From assembly GCF_004216755.1 (NCBI RefSeq), contig NZ_SGWZ01000002.1:310001-374000 (forward strand): 64,000 nt of DNA, written 5' to 3'. The position numbers were made by a program, and so were the translations under genes. The number at the start of each line of letters is the position of its first letter. Position 1 is the stretch's first letter. Source of the stretch: Kerstersia gyiorum. GTDB lineage: Bacteria; Pseudomonadota; Gammaproteobacteria; Burkholderiales; Burkholderiaceae_B. The notes beneath the pieces were generated by a model. The model worked only from the letters and a program-made list of their open reading frames with translations. It was not told where the DNA came from and did not search any database. Positions 37,088-43,919 of the stretch are shown piece after piece.

Positions 37088-38194
37088 ATGCGCGCATTGA
37101 TCATCAGCGTGGACCTCGGGTCACCGGATCACATCGCTCACGCGGAAGAATTCAAAATGCTGGCCGAAGGGGCCGGCGCCGAGATCGTGGATGTCATCAC
37201 GGTCAAGCGTCAGCGCCCGGATGCGGCCTATTTCATCGGTACCGGCAAATTGGAAGAGGCGGTCGCACTGTCCAAGGCGCACGAGGCTGAAGTCATCCTG
37301 TTCGATCAGCCGCTGTCGCCGGCACAGCAACGCAACCTGGAACGCCAGATCGGTCTGCGAGTGGTGGATCGGGTGGCACTCATCCTCGATATCTTCGCGC
37401 TCAGGGCCCAGAGCCACGAAGGCAAGCTGCAGGTAGAGCTGGCCCAGTTGCAGCACTTGTCCACGCGCCTGACGCGGCTTTGGACTCACCTTGAGCGCCA
37501 GCGTGGCGGGATAGGCATGCGCGGCCCGGGCGAATCGCAGCTGGAAATGGATCGTCGCATGATAGGCGACAAGGTCAAGGGCCTGCGAGAGCGCCTGGCC
37601 AAGGTAGAGCGGCAGCGCCGGACACAACGTCGTTCACGCAATCGTGGCGTACACATGTCGGTCTCGCTGGTCGGCTATACCAACGCCGGCAAGTCTACCT
37701 TGTTCAATGCCCTGACGCGGGCCGGCGCTTATGCCGCCGACCAGTTGTTCGCAACCCTGGATACGACGACACGCCGCATCTGGATAGAAGGCGCCGGACA
37801 GGTAACGATTTCCGACACAGTGGGTTTCATCCGCGATCTTCCGCCTACACTAATTGCGGCTTTCCGCGCTACGCTCGAAGAAACCGTGCACGCGGATCTG
37901 TTGCTGCACGTCGTGGATGCGTCCAGTCCGCAGCGCGACGAGCAAATACTGGAAGTCGAAAAGGTATTGCAGGATATTGGCGCAGGAGACATACCCCGTA
38001 TCCAGGTCTATAACAAAATCGACCTCGCAGGCCTGGCCCCGCGTGTCGATTATGATGTGCATGGTACGATTGCGCGAGTATTTGTCAGCGCCGCAGAGCG
38101 CATCGGTCTGGACGCGTTGCGCGGGGCAATAGCGCAGGCCGCCATTAATGCAGGGAACAATGTCAGCACTTTCCAAACTGTTCAATCTGAATGA
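37088..38194 (+). CDS. hflX: Ribosome-splitting GTPase HflX
   Basis: GTPase that rescues or splits stalled ribosomes. The 368 residues are the shorter beta-proteobacterial length (E. coli 426). The glycine-rich loop GGIGMRGPGESQLEMDRR and Walker A GYTNAGKST lie near 140 and 199, with G3 in SDTVGFIRDLP and G4 in NKIDLAG. GGAAAGGAGG precedes the ATG. The 3' end overlaps hflK by 35 nt. Confidence 0.95.
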   Translation: MRALIISVDLGSPDHIAHAEEFKMLAEGAGAEIVDVITVKRQRPDAAYFIGTGKLEEAVALSKAHEAEVILFDQPLSPAQQRNLERQIGLRVVDRVALILDIFALRAQSHEGKLQVELAQLQHLSTRLTRLWTHLERQRGGIGMRGPGESQLEMDRRMIGDKVKGLRERLAKVERQRRTQRRSRNRGVHMSVSLVGYTNAGKSTLFNALTRAGAYAADQLFATLDTTTRRIWIEGAGQVTISDTVGFIRDLPPTLIAAFRATLEETVHADLLLHVVDASSPQRDEQILEVEKVLQDIGAGDIPRIQVYNKIDLAGLAPRVDYDVHGTIARVFVSAAERIGLDALRGAIAQAAINAGNNVSTFQTVQSE

Positions 38195-39458
38195 TCCCGG
38201 CTGGGGCCGGAACAACAAGCCAGGCGACAAACGGCCGGGGCGCAATCAGGATGGTCCGCCAGATCTCGACGAGGTCTGGAAGGATTTCAACCAGCGTCTG
38301 GGCGGCATGTTTGGCCGCAAGCGTTCCGGTGGTGGCCAGGGGGGCGGCAACGGCTCGGCCGGTGGCCCGTCTTCGCGCGGCTTCCGGGTCGGCGCAGGTG
38401 TTGTCGCACTGGTGGCGGCCGGCCTGTGGGCGGCCAGCGGCTTCTATATCGTGCAGGAAGGCCAGGTGGCTGTCGTGACGCAGTTCGGCAAGTACAAGTC
38501 GACCTCGCCTCCCGGCTTCCAGTGGCGCCTGCCGTATCCGTTCCAGAACCATGAACTGGTCAATGTTTCCCAGTTGCGTACCTTTGAGGTGGGCTTCCGG
38601 GGCAATGCGCGCAACAAGGTGCTGCAGGAATCCCTGATCCTGACGGACGACGAAAATATCGTCGACGTCCAGTTCGTGGTGCAGTACCGCCTGCGTGGCA
38701 ACGGCGCGCCGGATTATCTCTTCAAGATGCGTGATCCGGACGAAGCCGTGCGCCAGGCGTCTGAAGCCGCCATGCGCGAGATCGTTGGCCGCAAGCCCAT
38801 GGACTTCGTGCTCTACGAGGGTCGTACCGAAGTTGCCGGTGAAGTGCAGACGCTGATGCAGCAGATCCTGGATCGCTACCATACCGGTATCCAGGTCAGC
38901 ACCGTCGCTATCCAGAACGTGCAGCCGCCGGAGCAGGTCCAGGCCGCGTTCGACGATGCCGTCAAGGCGGGCCAGGACCGCGAGCGTCAGATCAACGAAG
39001 GCCAGGCCTATGCCAACAAGGTCGTGCCGCTGGCCCGTGGTACGGCGTCGCGCATGATCGAACAGGCCGAGGGCTATCGGGCCAAGGTGACGGGCGATGC
39101 CGAGGGTGATGCCTCGCGCTTCCTCAGTATCCTGGACGAGTACCGCAAGGCACCGGATGTCATGCGTGATCGCATGTACCTGGAAACGATGCAATCTATC
39201 TATGGCAATTCCAGCAAGGTGCTGGTTGATACCAAGGATGGCAGCAACATGATCTACCTGCCGCTCGACAAGCTGGTTTCGTCGGGTGCCGCCAACAAGG
39301 CGGACAACAACGCAGCCCAGGCGGGCGGCGCAGCGGTCCAGGCTCAGCAGGGCAGGGATGTTCCGGCAACCGGCTCGGCGCCCAGCGTGGGCAGTGCCTC
39401 TGGCTCAGGCCAGGGCGCACAGCCCTATTCGCTGACCCGCGACCGTCCCGTCCGCTAA
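38160..39458 (+). CDS. hflK: FtsH-modulating membrane protein HflK
   Basis: SPFH/prohibitin protein that forms the HflKC cage around the FtsH protease. From the ATG at 38160 (AGGGAAC upstream) it has 432 residues: a Gly/Arg-rich N-terminal cytosolic part, a helix near 78-100 (VVALVAAGLWAASGFYI), and the SPFH domain (about 105-370). A Gly/Ala/Gln tail ends the chain. It is translated with hflC, which starts 15 nt after the stop. Confidence 0.95.
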   Translation: MSALSKLFNLNDPGWGRNNKPGDKRPGRNQDGPPDLDEVWKDFNQRLGGMFGRKRSGGGQGGGNGSAGGPSSRGFRVGAGVVALVAAGLWAASGFYIVQEGQVAVVTQFGKYKSTSPPGFQWRLPYPFQNHELVNVSQLRTFEVGFRGNARNKVLQESLILTDDENIVDVQFVVQYRLRGNGAPDYLFKMRDPDEAVRQASEAAMREIVGRKPMDFVLYEGRTEVAGEVQTLMQQILDRYHTGIQVSTVAIQNVQPPEQVQAAFDDAVKAGQDRERQINEGQAYANKVVPLARGTASRMIEQAEGYRAKVTGDAEGDASRFLSILDEYRKAPDVMRDRMYLETMQSIYGNSSKVLVDTKDGSNMIYLPLDKLVSSGAANKADNNAAQAGGAAVQAQQGRDVPATGSAPSVGSASGSGQGAQPYSLTRDRPVR

Positions 39459-39473
39459 GGAGCACCCAGTATC

Positions 39474-40349
39474 ATGAAACGTTTCGCCGTTCCCTTTCTC
39501 ATCGTCATCATGGCAGTCATCGCGCTGCTGTCGTCCTGCCTGTTCATCGTGCGCGAGCGCGATTACGCCATGGTATTCGCGCTGGGTGAAATCAAGCGCG
39601 TCATCAGCGAACCGGGCCTGTATTTCAAGCTGCCGCCGCCGTTCCAGAACGTGGTAACGCTGGACAAGCGCATTCTGACGATCGAAACCTCGGATTCCGA
39701 GCGTATCCAGACTTCCGAAAAGAAGAACCTGCTGCTGAGTTCCTACGTCAAGTGGAAGATTGCGGATCCTTTCCAGTACTACGTGACCTTCGGTGGTAAC
39801 GAGCGTGCTGCCCAGGAACGTCTGCAGGCTCAGATTCGTGATGCCCTCAACGCTTCCGTGAACATCCGCACCGTCAAGGATGTGGTGTCCAAGGAACGTG
39901 ACAAGATCATGGACGAAGTGCGTACCAACGTGGCGCGCCGCGCCGAGCCGCTGGGCGTGGAAATCATTGATGTGCGCCTGAAGCGCCTGGAGTTCGCTCC
40001 GGAAATTTCCGAATCGGTCTATCGCCGTATGGAAGCCGAGCGTACCCGTGCCGCCAATGAACTGCGCTCCATCGGTGCTGCCGAAAGCGAGAAGATCCGT
40101 GCGGAGGCCGACCGCACGCACGAGGAAATCGTGGCCAAGGCCTATGCGCAGGCTCAGGGCATCAAGGGTGAGGGCGATGCTGCTGCCGCCAACATCTATG
40201 CTTCCGCTTATACCAAGGACCCGGATTTCTACCGATTCTACAAGAGCCTGGATGGTTACCGCTCCGCCTTCTCCGGCCCGAACGATGTCATGGTGGTCGA
40301 TCCTTCCTCGGATTTCTTCCGCTTCATGAAGGATTCCAAGGGCAAGTAA
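39474..40349 (+). CDS. hflC: FtsH-modulating membrane protein HflC
   Basis: Partner of HflK. The 291 residues have an N-terminal helix (FLIVIMAVIALLSSCLFIV) and an SPFH domain with FALGEIKRVISEPGLYFK. The end (SSDFFRFMKDSKGK) is typical. AAGGAGCAC precedes the ATG. hisZ and purA usually follow in related genomes; here a terminator and a foreign segment follow. Confidence 0.95.
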   Translation: MKRFAVPFLIVIMAVIALLSSCLFIVRERDYAMVFALGEIKRVISEPGLYFKLPPPFQNVVTLDKRILTIETSDSERIQTSEKKNLLLSSYVKWKIADPFQYYVTFGGNERAAQERLQAQIRDALNASVNIRTVKDVVSKERDKIMDEVRTNVARRAEPLGVEIIDVRLKRLEFAPEISESVYRRMEAERTRAANELRSIGAAESEKIRAEADRTHEEIVAKAYAQAQGIKGEGDAAAANIYASAYTKDPDFYRFYKSLDGYRSAFSGPNDVMVVDPSSDFFRFMKDSKGK

Positions 40350-40398
40350 ACCAGGGAGAGCGCCGGGGCCTCTTTGGAACCCGCTCCCTGTCCAGCAG

Positions 40399-40428
40399 AA
40401 AACGCGTGCTCAGGCACGCGTTTTTTTT
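40399..40428 (+). terminator. Intrinsic terminator after hflC
   Basis: AAAACGCGTGC-TCAG-GCACGCGTTTT is an 11-bp perfect stem with eight T at the end. Its T-run forms the left part of the flanking 19-bp repeat. Confidence 0.93.
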
Positions 40429-40441
40429 GTCGCCGGGCCGC
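40423..40441. repeat. 19-bp direct repeat, left copy
   Basis: TTTTTTGTCGCCGGGCCGC, identical to 43336-43354. It overlaps the hflC terminator tail and runs straight into the integrase fragment. It may be an attachment-site duplication or a shared terminator-linked repeat. Confidence 0.8.
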
Positions 40442-40633
40442 AAGGTGTTCATGCTCCAGTGCCGCACCAACGCTGGCGAGCGCCGCAAGCCCGCCCTGGG
40501 GCAGTACGGGGAACTGACGGTCGATCAGGCACGCACGATGGCGCAGGAGTGGCTGGCCGAGGTGCGTAAAGGCGGTGACTCCAGCGCGGCCAAGAACGCC
40601 GCCCGCAAGGCACCAACTATGAAGGAGTTTTGA
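40441..40633 (+). pseudogene. Tyrosine recombinase (integrase) fragment
   Basis: About 62 codons matching the N-terminal arm-type DNA-binding domain of phage-like integrases: RKVFMLQCRTNAGERRKPAL, GQYGELTVDQARTMAQEWL, EVRKGGDSSAAK, ending RKAPTMKEF and a stop. The start and the entire catalytic domain are missing, so it is a remnant. It is the left boundary of the hipBA island and suggests site-specific integration in the past. Confidence 0.85.
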
Positions 40634-40666
40634 TGGAAGGGCTTGGGTCGTCCAGCGCTTTTTGCC

Positions 40667-42088
40667 TCAGGAGGCCTGACCTGAACTGGGCACTTTGAGT
40701 TCGCGCAGTTCCTTGCTGAGCTCGGGGCTGGCCAAGTTCTCCAGCCGACGCAGCGCGCCCTGCACATACTCGGTCTCCAGCGCGGTTGCCCCGTACTTCT
40801 CGAACTTCTCCAGATATGCCCGCGACGCAGTCCACACCTGGTGGATGGCTTGCACCGCGTTTGTTCGTGAGGAATGAAACGCTGACCAGCGAGACAGGGC
40901 ATTGTCCAAGCTGGCTTCGCGCCCCATCTCTCCCACCCCCAGGTGCAGATGCCGGGTGAACGCAGCGGTGTTCATGGGCAGCACGTCGTACAGAGGGCTT
41001 AGACGCCAACCCTTGGCTGCAACGTCGTACACAAAGGCGTGATTTCGCAGGTGGTCGTCGTTGTTGTTCACGATGATGTTGAACACCATCCGCGCGAACA
41101 TCTCTTGGACGTCTGACTTGATGAAGCCCGGTGCCCCGTATTGACGAATCGCCTTGGCAATGTCCTCGTAGGAGCTGCGCTGGGCGTCGTATTCGTCAAC
41201 ACCCATCAAGGTCATGGCGGAGCACACCGCGATGCGCCCCTCTGTGCGCTTGATTCCGTTATGGGTGATGCCCGGGTCTGAGAGCCAGCTCTCTTGGCCT
41301 GCTGCCAGCAGTTCACCGGGCTCTGCCCAGAAACGGTCAAAGCGCCGGATGAACAGCACCTTTTGGTCGCCGATGGTCTTTACATCGACAGGTGGCACAC
41401 GAAGCCCTGCTTCCCGGGCGAGGTCAAGGGCGCCCGCTTCAAGAACAGCGTTGCAGGCCTTGTCATCCTTAGAAGGGAACTTGGCCAGGTAGAGCACTCC
41501 GGTATCGTCGCGCACCGTCGCCTTTGGGCGTGCGCCGCCAGCCGAGCTCAAGCCGTTAAAATAGGGCAGCAGATGCTGCGGTACCGTCTCTTGGTTTTCG
41601 ATAAGGGTTGCGATATCCAGCAGCCTTCCCAGCTCAATCACGCTGTGGGCATGGGTTGTGCCTTTAGAGTCAATGTCAACTCGCACATCGAGCGCGCCCA
41701 CCCGGTCGCTTCCCGCTTCGAGCAGGTAGGCGACCTCAGGAAGCGTGCCGGTGCGCACACCCAGCATGTTTTCGATGACCCGCCGTCCCCAGGCGTCCGG
41801 CGCAGAGTCACGGATTCCTCCAAACTCTGTCAGGCCAGGCAACACAAAGCGCGTGGTGCCACCCCGCTCACCCGCTAAGGGGAGTGCTCGGGGGTCTACC
41901 TCTATCGCGTTTGGACGGCCCACGTACTTAGTGCCGTAGGTGAACGTTGGGCTAAGGTTTTCTCCAATGTTCTCAAGCCGCCCCGCGGGTACAAAGCCAT
42001 TATGGGCGGGGTCAGGGGCACCCACCAGATGAGCGAAGACCGCAACCCGCGTTGGGGGCTTGAAGTATTTGTTGTGTTCAGAAGTCAT
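40667..42088 (-). CDS. hipA: HipA-family serine/threonine kinase toxin
   Basis: Type II toxin kinase. In E. coli, HipA phosphorylates glutamyl-tRNA synthetase and causes persistence. The ATG at 42088 gives 473 residues (GTG at 42094 is possible). An N-subdomain (TFTYGTKYVGRPNAIEVDPR; GGIRDSAPDAWGRRV) precedes the kinase core with the glycine/serine loop SSAGGARPKATV, the catalytic NNNDDHLRNHAF and the metal-binding LSPLYDVLP. The key residues look intact. It overlaps hipB by 11 nt. No terminator is visible after it. Base composition is lower in GC than the flanks. The target here is unknown. Confidence 0.92.
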   Translation of the reverse strand: MTSEHNKYFKPPTRVAVFAHLVGAPDPAHNGFVPAGRLENIGENLSPTFTYGTKYVGRPNAIEVDPRALPLAGERGGTTRFVLPGLTEFGGIRDSAPDAWGRRVIENMLGVRTGTLPEVAYLLEAGSDRVGALDVRVDIDSKGTTHAHSVIELGRLLDIATLIENQETVPQHLLPYFNGLSSAGGARPKATVRDDTGVLYLAKFPSKDDKACNAVLEAGALDLAREAGLRVPPVDVKTIGDQKVLFIRRFDRFWAEPGELLAAGQESWLSDPGITHNGIKRTEGRIAVCSAMTLMGVDEYDAQRSSYEDIAKAIRQYGAPGFIKSDVQEMFARMVFNIIVNNNDDHLRNHAFVYDVAAKGWRLSPLYDVLPMNTAAFTRHLHLGVGEMGREASLDNALSRWSAFHSSRTNAVQAIHQVWTASRAYLEKFEKYGATALETEYVQGALRRLENLASPELSKELRELKVPSSGQAS

Positions 42089-42551
42089 AGTCACTCAATT
42101 TCTTCTCTTTGGCCACAGTTTTTGCGAGGCGCAGGCGTTCTGCTTCGGCCTCCTCACGAGTACGATTTTTAAGTGCATCGAACCTGCCTGGGACCTCGCC
42201 TCGCTTGAGGCTGACGTGGCTGGTGTGAATATGAGTGGGGCCTGTGTTCCTCACCCGCGCAGGAATTACATGTTCGCGGAAATTCTTGACGGCGGGGATA
42301 TCGTCAGTCAGCAATGCCAAAAGGCTGTATCCCGGCGCCAGCACCTCCAGGTACCTCAGAATCTGCGCCAGCGTGCGGCTCGCGTCCCCCGATTCGATGA
42401 GCACAGCGGTAGACCGAGACACACCCGCGCGCTCAGCCGCATGGGCCTGCGTCACGCCCAAGGCTTTGCGAAGCAGCGCCAGCTTGAGGCCGAGTTGGCG
42501 GGCCTCCTGAAGCCGTGCTTCCGTCATGCGGGTTGTTTCGTCATATTTCAT
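42078..42551 (-). CDS. hipB: HipB-like antitoxin with Xre-type HTH
   Basis: DNA-binding antitoxin that neutralises HipA and represses the operon. The ATG at 42551 has GGAGGAG 8 nt upstream and gives 157 residues. The HTH (about 20-75) is LKLALLRKALGVTQAHAAERAGVSRSTAVLIESG. The C-terminal half (KNRTREEAEAERLRLAKTV) is charged, helical, and longer than in E. coli HipB (88 residues). It is upstream of and overlaps hipA. The upstream region has several inverted repeats that are good candidate operators. Confidence 0.88.
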   Translation of the reverse strand: MKYDETTRMTEARLQEARQLGLKLALLRKALGVTQAHAAERAGVSRSTAVLIESGDASRTLAQILRYLEVLAPGYSLLALLTDDIPAVKNFREHVIPARVRNTGPTHIHTSHVSLKRGEVPGRFDALKNRTREEAEAERLRLAKTVAKEKKLSDYDF

Positions 42552-42573
42552 CGGGGTACTCCTCCATGGCCGC

Positions 42574-42718
42574 AATTACAGTCATACGGACCCAATATGA
42601 CTGATATTACAGACATTGTATGGGTTGGCGTAATAACTGCACCGTCTAGGCTCATATTACCGAAATTATGTCCGTAATAGCAGTCCTATCTATTCTTGGG
42701 GAATGATATTACGGACAT
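42574..42718. promoter_or_regulatory. Inverted-repeat operator array at the hipBA promoter
   Basis: Repeated TATTACnGACAT-like words occur in both orientations: 42605-42616 (TATTACAGACAT), 42655-42666 (TATTACCGAAAT), 42668-42679 (ATGTCCGTAATA, inverted) and 42707-42718 (TATTACGGACAT, exact complement of the previous). A perfect CAGTCATA-N9-TATGACTG lies at 42579-42603. The cluster starts 23 nt before the hipB start and has the paired-arm, spaced form of HipB operators in E. coli, with a different sequence. Confidence 0.75.
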
Positions 42719-42798
42719 TTAACTTTGCTAAGAGCTGCCGTTCAGAGCGAAACGGCATCTTTTGCGCGAATATCGTTCAGCGTAGCGCCACTGACTTG

Positions 42799-43113
42799 CT
42801 ACTTGCGGCGGCCGACAGGGGTGTACTTCGCGGCACGCTCAAATTCAGCTTTGCCATGTCTCTTGGCTTGCAAGAGGTCGGAGGCCTTCGCGACGACCAC
42901 GCCGAGCGACAGCTCAATAGCTGCGACGTCATTCAGCGGGCGTTTTTCCTTGCCCAAGGCGCAGACCCAGATTTGATGGAAAAAAAACGGGTCTAGCCCC
43001 GCTTCATTGGGCCGCGAGCCACGGAAATCTTGCAACCGCGAAGGCCCTAATTGCAGGAGGTGCCACGCCCAATGTCGCAAACTCGTATGGTCAAACCGCC
43101 GCAGTACTGGCAC
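42799..43113 (-). CDS. Uncharacterised protein upstream of hipB
   Basis: A minus-strand frame with a protein-like end: RPLNDVAAIELSLGVVVAK, then DLLQAKRHGKAEFERAAKYT and PVGRRK. The GTG at 43113 gives 104 residues. The frame is open further upstream to 43173, and FPIFDELVPVLRRFDHTSLR reads naturally across the GTG, so the gene may be 5'-truncated or use a rare start. No family was recognised. It lies about 250 nt upstream of hipB on the same strand within the island. Coding status is likely, not certain. Confidence 0.45.
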   Translation of the reverse strand: MPVLRRFDHTSLRHWAWHLLQLGPSRLQDFRGSRPNEAGLDPFFFHQIWVCALGKEKRPLNDVAAIELSLGVVVAKASDLLQAKRHGKAEFERAAKYTPVGRRK

Positions 43114-43293
43114 GAGCTCATCGAAAATGGGAAATTGCGCAATTTTTGAATGCTCTTTAACGGCTATCTTCTTTCACCGCCACAGTGCGACGTGGCTTGC
43201 TTTCTCAAGGCTCTCATGTGGCTCCTAGCCCACGACGCTGCATCCTCTGCAAGCGGCATGAAACAGAGCTAACCTATTGCCCCATATATGGTT

Positions 43294-43341
43294 TCAAGCC
43301 CCTCGTGCTTTCCACGAAAGGCTTGATATAGGCCCTTTTTT
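43294..43341 (+). terminator. Orphan terminator-like hairpin
   Basis: CAAGCC-CC-TCGTG and CACGA-AA-GGCTTG form an interrupted stem around CTTTC, followed by GATATAGGCCC and six T. No plus-strand gene precedes it, so it could end a small RNA or belong to a gene lost by deletion. Confidence 0.5.
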
Positions 43342-43354
43342 GTCGCCGGGCCGC
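43336..43354. repeat. 19-bp direct repeat, right copy
   Basis: Identical to 40423-40441. It follows a hairpin, as the left copy does, and continues into GCCCCAAGAC and C-rich/G-rich runs. Confidence 0.8.
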
Positions 43355-43919
43355 CCCAAGACAAACCCCCCCCCTGAGGGGCCGCAAGCCAAAGGCGTAG
43401 TGCGGGGGTCCTTATTTGCCTGGCGGATCGTGTTTCCTGCTGAACAGGGAAGAGTGGCGGTGTTAATGCAGGAGATGCCGAGTTTGGCGAGGATGGGCTG
43501 ATTTGAGAGCAGTCTGCGTCGGATGTGTGCAGGATGCTGACATTTCGAGAAGATTTCTCAAAAAATGTTTTTTGCGTTGCAGCATTCGCTTGGCAGGCTG
43601 GGTGATTGCCTCAGGTCGCGTCTTGCCGGGAGATTCCAAGGGGCAGAACGGAAGCCAGGCCGACTGCACTTTCCTTATCGGGTTATGGATGTTGCAGGTG
43701 CACATTTTTTTGTGTAACAAGCGTGTGACTGATGGGGGTAGAATGCTTTTTCAATTGTTGTCCATACGTTTTTTCCCGGCGCCGCGGGGGCCACACCAGG
43801 AGAAGAAAACTGTCCAAACAGCATGATGCAAGGTCCGTCGCGGTGCGGGCCTGTCGAGGTGGATACACTGAATTCCGTGTCCGGCAAGTGTTGCCGAAGG
43901 CGCCAGGGGGGCTGGCGTC

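Larger units (their letters stand above)
42719..43919. other. 1.2-kb island remnant and mnhA upstream region
   Basis: Apart from the frame at 42799-43113, no gene is supported. It holds a 14-bp palindrome AAATTGCGCAATTT (43132-43145), a terminator-like hairpin at 43294-43341, the right 19-bp repeat (43336-43354), a GC-skewed repeat-like stretch to about 43410, and a T-rich leader before mnhA. Short open frames at 43503-43826 have no protein-like character. Confidence 0.5.

Noticed and set aside
43072..43149. Small plus-strand frame with AGGAGG upstream, 25 codons (ending LIENGKLRNF)
   Set aside because: It is antisense to a longer protein-like minus frame and no homologue was recognised.
43282..43291. 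CCATATATGG also found within the 52448-52463 palindrome
   Set aside because: A 10-bp match twice in 64 kb of this composition can occur by chance and the contexts differ.
43503..43826. 107-codon plus-strand frame before mnhA
   Set aside because: Low-complexity composition, no ribosome site, overlaps the likely mnh promoter.
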